From GM7GCV1 sp965221105 (GTDB taxonomy: Bacteria; Pseudomonadota; Gammaproteobacteria; Pseudomonadales; GM7GCV1), in NCBI GenBank assembly GCA_965221105.1, contig OZ244871.1:930001-994000 (forward strand): a stretch of DNA of 64,000 nucleotides, written 5' to 3'. Every line of letters begins with the position of its first letter. Position 1 is the stretch's first letter. Positions 61,253 through 64,000 of this stretch are shown piece after piece. The notes beneath the pieces were generated by a model that made no database searches, was not told the origin of the DNA, and saw only the letters and a program-made list of their open reading frames with translations. Made by a program: the position numbers and the translations under genes.

Positions 61253-63118
61253 CTATATCCAGAGCTTCTGAATATCGGTGCGCCTGCCGATAAACAGATT
61301 CACAAGTGCCCGACTGCCCATAACCGCGGTAAACATGGATGACAGAATTCCAATAAACAATGTCACGGCAAAACCCTGAACCGCACCAGACCCTATCAGA
61401 TAGAGAATGGCTGCCACAATCAATGTGGTCAGATTGGCATCCAGAATAGTAGTCCATGCACGTTCGTATCCTGCGTGGATCGCCGTTTGCGGCGGCAATC
61501 CATTTTTCAGTTCTTCCCTGATGCGGGAAAAAATCAGCACGTTGGCATCCACAGCCATGCCCAGCGTCAGCACAATGCCCGCGATCCCGGGAAGCGTAAG
61601 GGTCGCACCCAATATCGACATGGCCGCAGAAAGTATGACCAGGTTCGCCAGCAAGGAAATATTGGCGATCACTCCAAATAATCGGTAATACACCAACATA
61701 AAAATGACCACCAGCACCATGCCAATCTGGACCGAGCGCACCCCCGAGGCAATGTTCTCTGCTCCAAGCGAGGGCCCCACGGTACGCTCCTCCGCAAAGG
61801 TCATGGGAGCTGCCAGCGCACCTGCCCGCAGCAGCAGCGCCAGCTCCTGAGCTTCATACTGGCTGCCGACTCCGGTGATCCGGAAGGACACACCAAGTGC
61901 ACTCTGAATGGTCGCCAGATTGATGATCTTTCGCTCGGCAACCTGTTCGGTCACGCGAATTTCTTCGCCATTTTCATCCAGCTGGTAGTCGACCAGTGTC
62001 CGATACTCAATAAAAAGCACCCCCATGCGCCGGCCAACGTTGTTGCGGGTGGAGCGATGCATTTTTGTACCGCCATCTGAACTGAGCGTGATGTTGACTT
62101 GGGGTAGTCCGTTTTCGTCGAAACCAGTGGCGGCATCAGTGACCGCTTCACCTGTAACTATAGGCTGTCGTTGCAAACGGGCCGTGCCGACACCCGCGCT
62201 GCTGTCACGAAACTCGAATTCTTCATAGAGGTTGCCCTGGCCGGGCTGGTGCTCAAGACGGAATTCCAGATTGGCGGTCTTGCCGATGATGCGCTTGGCT
62301 GCCGCAGTGTCCTGAATACCCGGCAATTCCACCACGATGCGCTTGCTTCCCTGACGCTGTACCAGCGGTTCGGCGACCCCGAGTTCATTCACCCGGTTTT
62401 TGAGCGCCGTGAGGTTCTGCTGAAGGGCCTTTTCCTCGATTTCCCTCACTTCGGACTCGCTGTAATTGAGGAAAAGCTCGAATCTGTCCCCAGTTGATGC
62501 CGATGCAATTTCCATACTGGGCATTTTGCCCCGAAGAGCCTGCTCACCGCGGTCCAGATCCTGTTCTGAACGAAACACCACCGAAAGCGCCTGGGCATCA
62601 GTAATCTCGGGTCGCCGGAAACGGATGCGTTCCTCTCTCAAAATGGAGCGAACCTCCCCCGCAAGGCTTTCCAGTCGCGTATTGACGGCGGCCCCAACGT
62701 TTACTTCGAGCAGGAAATGCACTCCGCCACTCAAATCCAGACCCAGTTTCATGGGTTGTGCGCTTAAGTCTCTCAGCCATTCAGGTGTGGTTGATGCCAG
62801 ATTCAGGGCAACGACAAAATCGCTGCCAAGTACCCGTGATATGACCGTTTTTGCCTGCAATTGATCAGCTGCTGATCCGAATCTCAGGAGAATGCTTCTG
62901 CCGTCCTCAGAAATTCTGCCATCAAAGTGAACGATTCCCGCCTCATCCAGCGCTCTCTCGATACCTTCCAGCGTTCGGGTACGCATCTCTGTGATGCCGC
63001 TCTGTCCAGTGATTTGGATCGCTGGATCAGGTGCATACAGGTTGGGCATGGCATAGACCAGGGCAACCGCGACGACAGTGATAAGCAGGAAATACTTCCA
63101 GGCTGGGTACGTGTTCAT
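61253..63118 (-). CDS. secD: protein translocase subunit SecD
   Basis: 621 residues; start at the ATG at 63118 (MNTYPAWKYFLLITVVAVALVYAMPNLY), because the longer frame adds an implausible N-terminus. LGLDLSGGVHFLLEV, VAEPLVQRQGSKRIVVELPGIQD, and the transmembrane motif LGMAVDANVLIFSRIREEL are intact. The 31-bp gap to secF marks an operon. The usual upstream partners yajC and tgt are not seen; an IstB scrap and a broken ATPase gene occupy that place. Confidence 0.96.
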   Translation of the reverse strand: MNTYPAWKYFLLITVVAVALVYAMPNLYAPDPAIQITGQSGITEMRTRTLEGIERALDEAGIVHFDGRISEDGRSILLRFGSAADQLQAKTVISRVLGSDFVVALNLASTTPEWLRDLSAQPMKLGLDLSGGVHFLLEVNVGAAVNTRLESLAGEVRSILREERIRFRRPEITDAQALSVVFRSEQDLDRGEQALRGKMPSMEIASASTGDRFELFLNYSESEVREIEEKALQQNLTALKNRVNELGVAEPLVQRQGSKRIVVELPGIQDTAAAKRIIGKTANLEFRLEHQPGQGNLYEEFEFRDSSAGVGTARLQRQPIVTGEAVTDAATGFDENGLPQVNITLSSDGGTKMHRSTRNNVGRRMGVLFIEYRTLVDYQLDENGEEIRVTEQVAERKIINLATIQSALGVSFRITGVGSQYEAQELALLLRAGALAAPMTFAEERTVGPSLGAENIASGVRSVQIGMVLVVIFMLVYYRLFGVIANISLLANLVILSAAMSILGATLTLPGIAGIVLTLGMAVDANVLIFSRIREELKNGLPPQTAIHAGYERAWTTILDANLTTLIVAAILYLIGSGAVQGFAVTLFIGILSSMFTAVMGSRALVNLFIGRRTDIQKLWI

Positions 63119-63227
63119 GCAGGGAAGGTCTTTGGGCTGACCGCCCAATGGTGCATCCTTATAAAAAAGACGGGGGATTATATGTGAATACGCCGGCAAG
63201 ACCTAGCAGGGCATTGTCCAACGGAAC

Positions 63228-63430
63228 ATGAACCTGAAGGGGAAGCAGCAAGAAACGGAATCGACGATCATCACCGGGAGCCGGCGATTCAGTGAACGGA
63301 GCGAGGTGTTGCCCAATGCCGCCTGTGTTGGCTCCATTGTCAGCTGGCTGGTCCACCATGCGGAGATCATCCTGCTCGAAAGGGAGTCATATCGCAGGCA
63401 CCAAGCCAAGGAACTGGCCACCCGTCATCG
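63228..63430 (+). mobile_element. IS21-family IstB C-terminal fragment
   Basis: ESTIITGSRRFSERSEVLPNAACVGSIVSWLVHHAEIILLERESYRRHQAKEL follows the end of IstB helper ATPases (STIITSNRPFSEWGE..., LLHHAEVI...GESYRL). Walker motifs and istA are missing. It lies in the secD upstream region, opposite in direction to secD. Confidence 0.75.
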
Positions 63431-63521
63431 GTGCTCTTGCAGCCCCTGCATTCGGCCATCAGCAGGTTGCATCACGAATATTGAGCAATAGGGATGCTGG
63501 GATATGCAAGATTACAGCCTT

Positions 63522-64000
63522 TCAACCTATCTCAGACAAGACAGCATCCAAACCGATCACTTCTGTATTATCGGTCAGCGTATATCTGTCCTGACCAGAG
63601 CACATAACACATTTTTTAGTCGCCTGAATATCTTCGCTCGCCAAATGAAATCTCCTCAATATCCTGGGGGAGGAAGACCTCGTGATTTCAACCGCGATGA
63701 CATCCTGCCTGGGTCCTTCCAGCACTCAATCGATCTCGGCTTGGCTGGATGTGCGGTAATAACTGCAGTGCCATGTACTCGACAGGCTGGAAATAATACT
63801 TTCCAGTACAAATCCTTCCCAACTGGCACCTAACACAGGGTGCCCAAGCAGGGTTTCATAGTCAGAGATATTCAGCAAACGATGAAGCATACCACTGTCA
63901 CGGATATCCAATTTGGGCGATTTAACAAGGCGCTTTTTTGAATTCCAGACCAGGGCTGTAATTGCCTGACCATATAAAAGTCTGTCAGGATACAGGGGTA
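63522..64000 (-). pseudogene. AAA ATPase with DUF4143 domain, broken by one TGA (continues outside window)
   Basis: From the window edge the minus frame reads LLYGQAITALVWNSKKRLVKSPKLDIRDSGMLHRLLNISD, then GHPVLGASWEGFVLESI and YYRTSSQAEID, the DUF4143 pattern found behind AAA_14 ATPases. Then TGA at 63728-63726, and the same frame continues VLEGPRQDVIAVEITRSSSP to a second stop at 63522. AEIDLVLE is expected, so a Leu codon has become TGA. The ATPase domain lies outside the window. Some such proteins regulate toxin-antitoxin or defence loci. Confidence 0.8.

Noticed and set aside
63726..63728. TGA in the DUF4143 frame as a possible selenocysteine codon
   Set aside because: The family has a hydrophobic residue, usually Leu, at this point, not Cys, and no SECIS-like hairpin directly follows.

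Overview
The window looks like a chromosomal segment of a free-living, probably marine or aquatic gammaproteobacterium. The evidence is gene order: yggS-proC-yggT-metX-metW-DUF4426-rdgB-hemW, secD-secF beside suhB, and trmJ near suhB are all typical gammaproteobacterial neighbourhoods. Base composition is moderately GC-rich by eye, with a few AT-rich patches that coincide with accessory DNA. No tRNA, rRNA or CRISPR array was recognised.

Layout. 1-2.1 kb (minus strand): the edge of an SPFH/QmcA-like gene, a small lipoprotein and two uncharacterised small genes behind a good promoter. 2.3-14.7 kb: the yggS-to-hemW housekeeping run, broken three times. A transposase scrap lies upstream of yggS. 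An SDR gene plus a hydrolase remnant separates yggS from proC. An arsC-acr3 pair and an AT-rich insert, closed by a second, diverged copy of the acr3 3' end, separate rdgB from hemW. 14.7-16.6 kb: decayed IS66, a strong bidirectional terminator, a NYN-domain gene, an IS end and a truncated yaaC. 16.7-32.5 kb: metabolic genes (pyruvate kinase, S1/P1 nuclease, membrane glutamate-synthase-like protein, GIY-YIG, MarR, YceI, fadB plus an AtoB-like thiolase, TusE, hydrolase, TauE/SafE, YjbQ, TrmA), with several pseudogenes between them.

32.5-51.9 kb is the most distinctive region: a surface-glycan/lipid locus. One side holds a PhyH dioxygenase, a single-module KpsC-like protein, a second LpxC-like deacetylase, a DUF707 protein and a 1203-residue sulfotransferase-coiled coil-GT2-GT4 fusion. 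The other side is one plus-strand operon: a 2548-residue fully reducing type I PKS (KS-AT-DH-[degenerate MT/KR]-ER-KR-ACP), an alpha-oxoamine synthase, a formyltransferase-fold enzyme and KpsS. The PKS plus oxoamine synthase pairing resembles rhizobial RkpA/RkpG of the K-antigen rkp-1 region. I infer an amino-lipid (sphingoid-like) anchor or carrier for a Kdo-linked glycan.

52.7-56.2 kb is a composite IS4-type element inserted just upstream of trmJ. It is bounded by a 9-bp direct repeat (AATAATGGT) and imperfect terminal repeats. It contains two internally deleted transposase copies in the same orientation around a cargo of a GIY-YIG-like/OLD-type ATPase fusion and a (now frameshifted) DUF3226 TOPRIM-like gene, a plausible anti-phage module. 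56.4-64 kb: a GT-D-fold protein, suhB, two tandem sterol-desaturase-family genes, secF, secD, an IstB scrap, and a DUF4143 ATPase gene broken by one in-frame TGA. The window has an unusually high load of broken genes and IS scraps, which suggests a genome that has recently gone through element expansion and decay.
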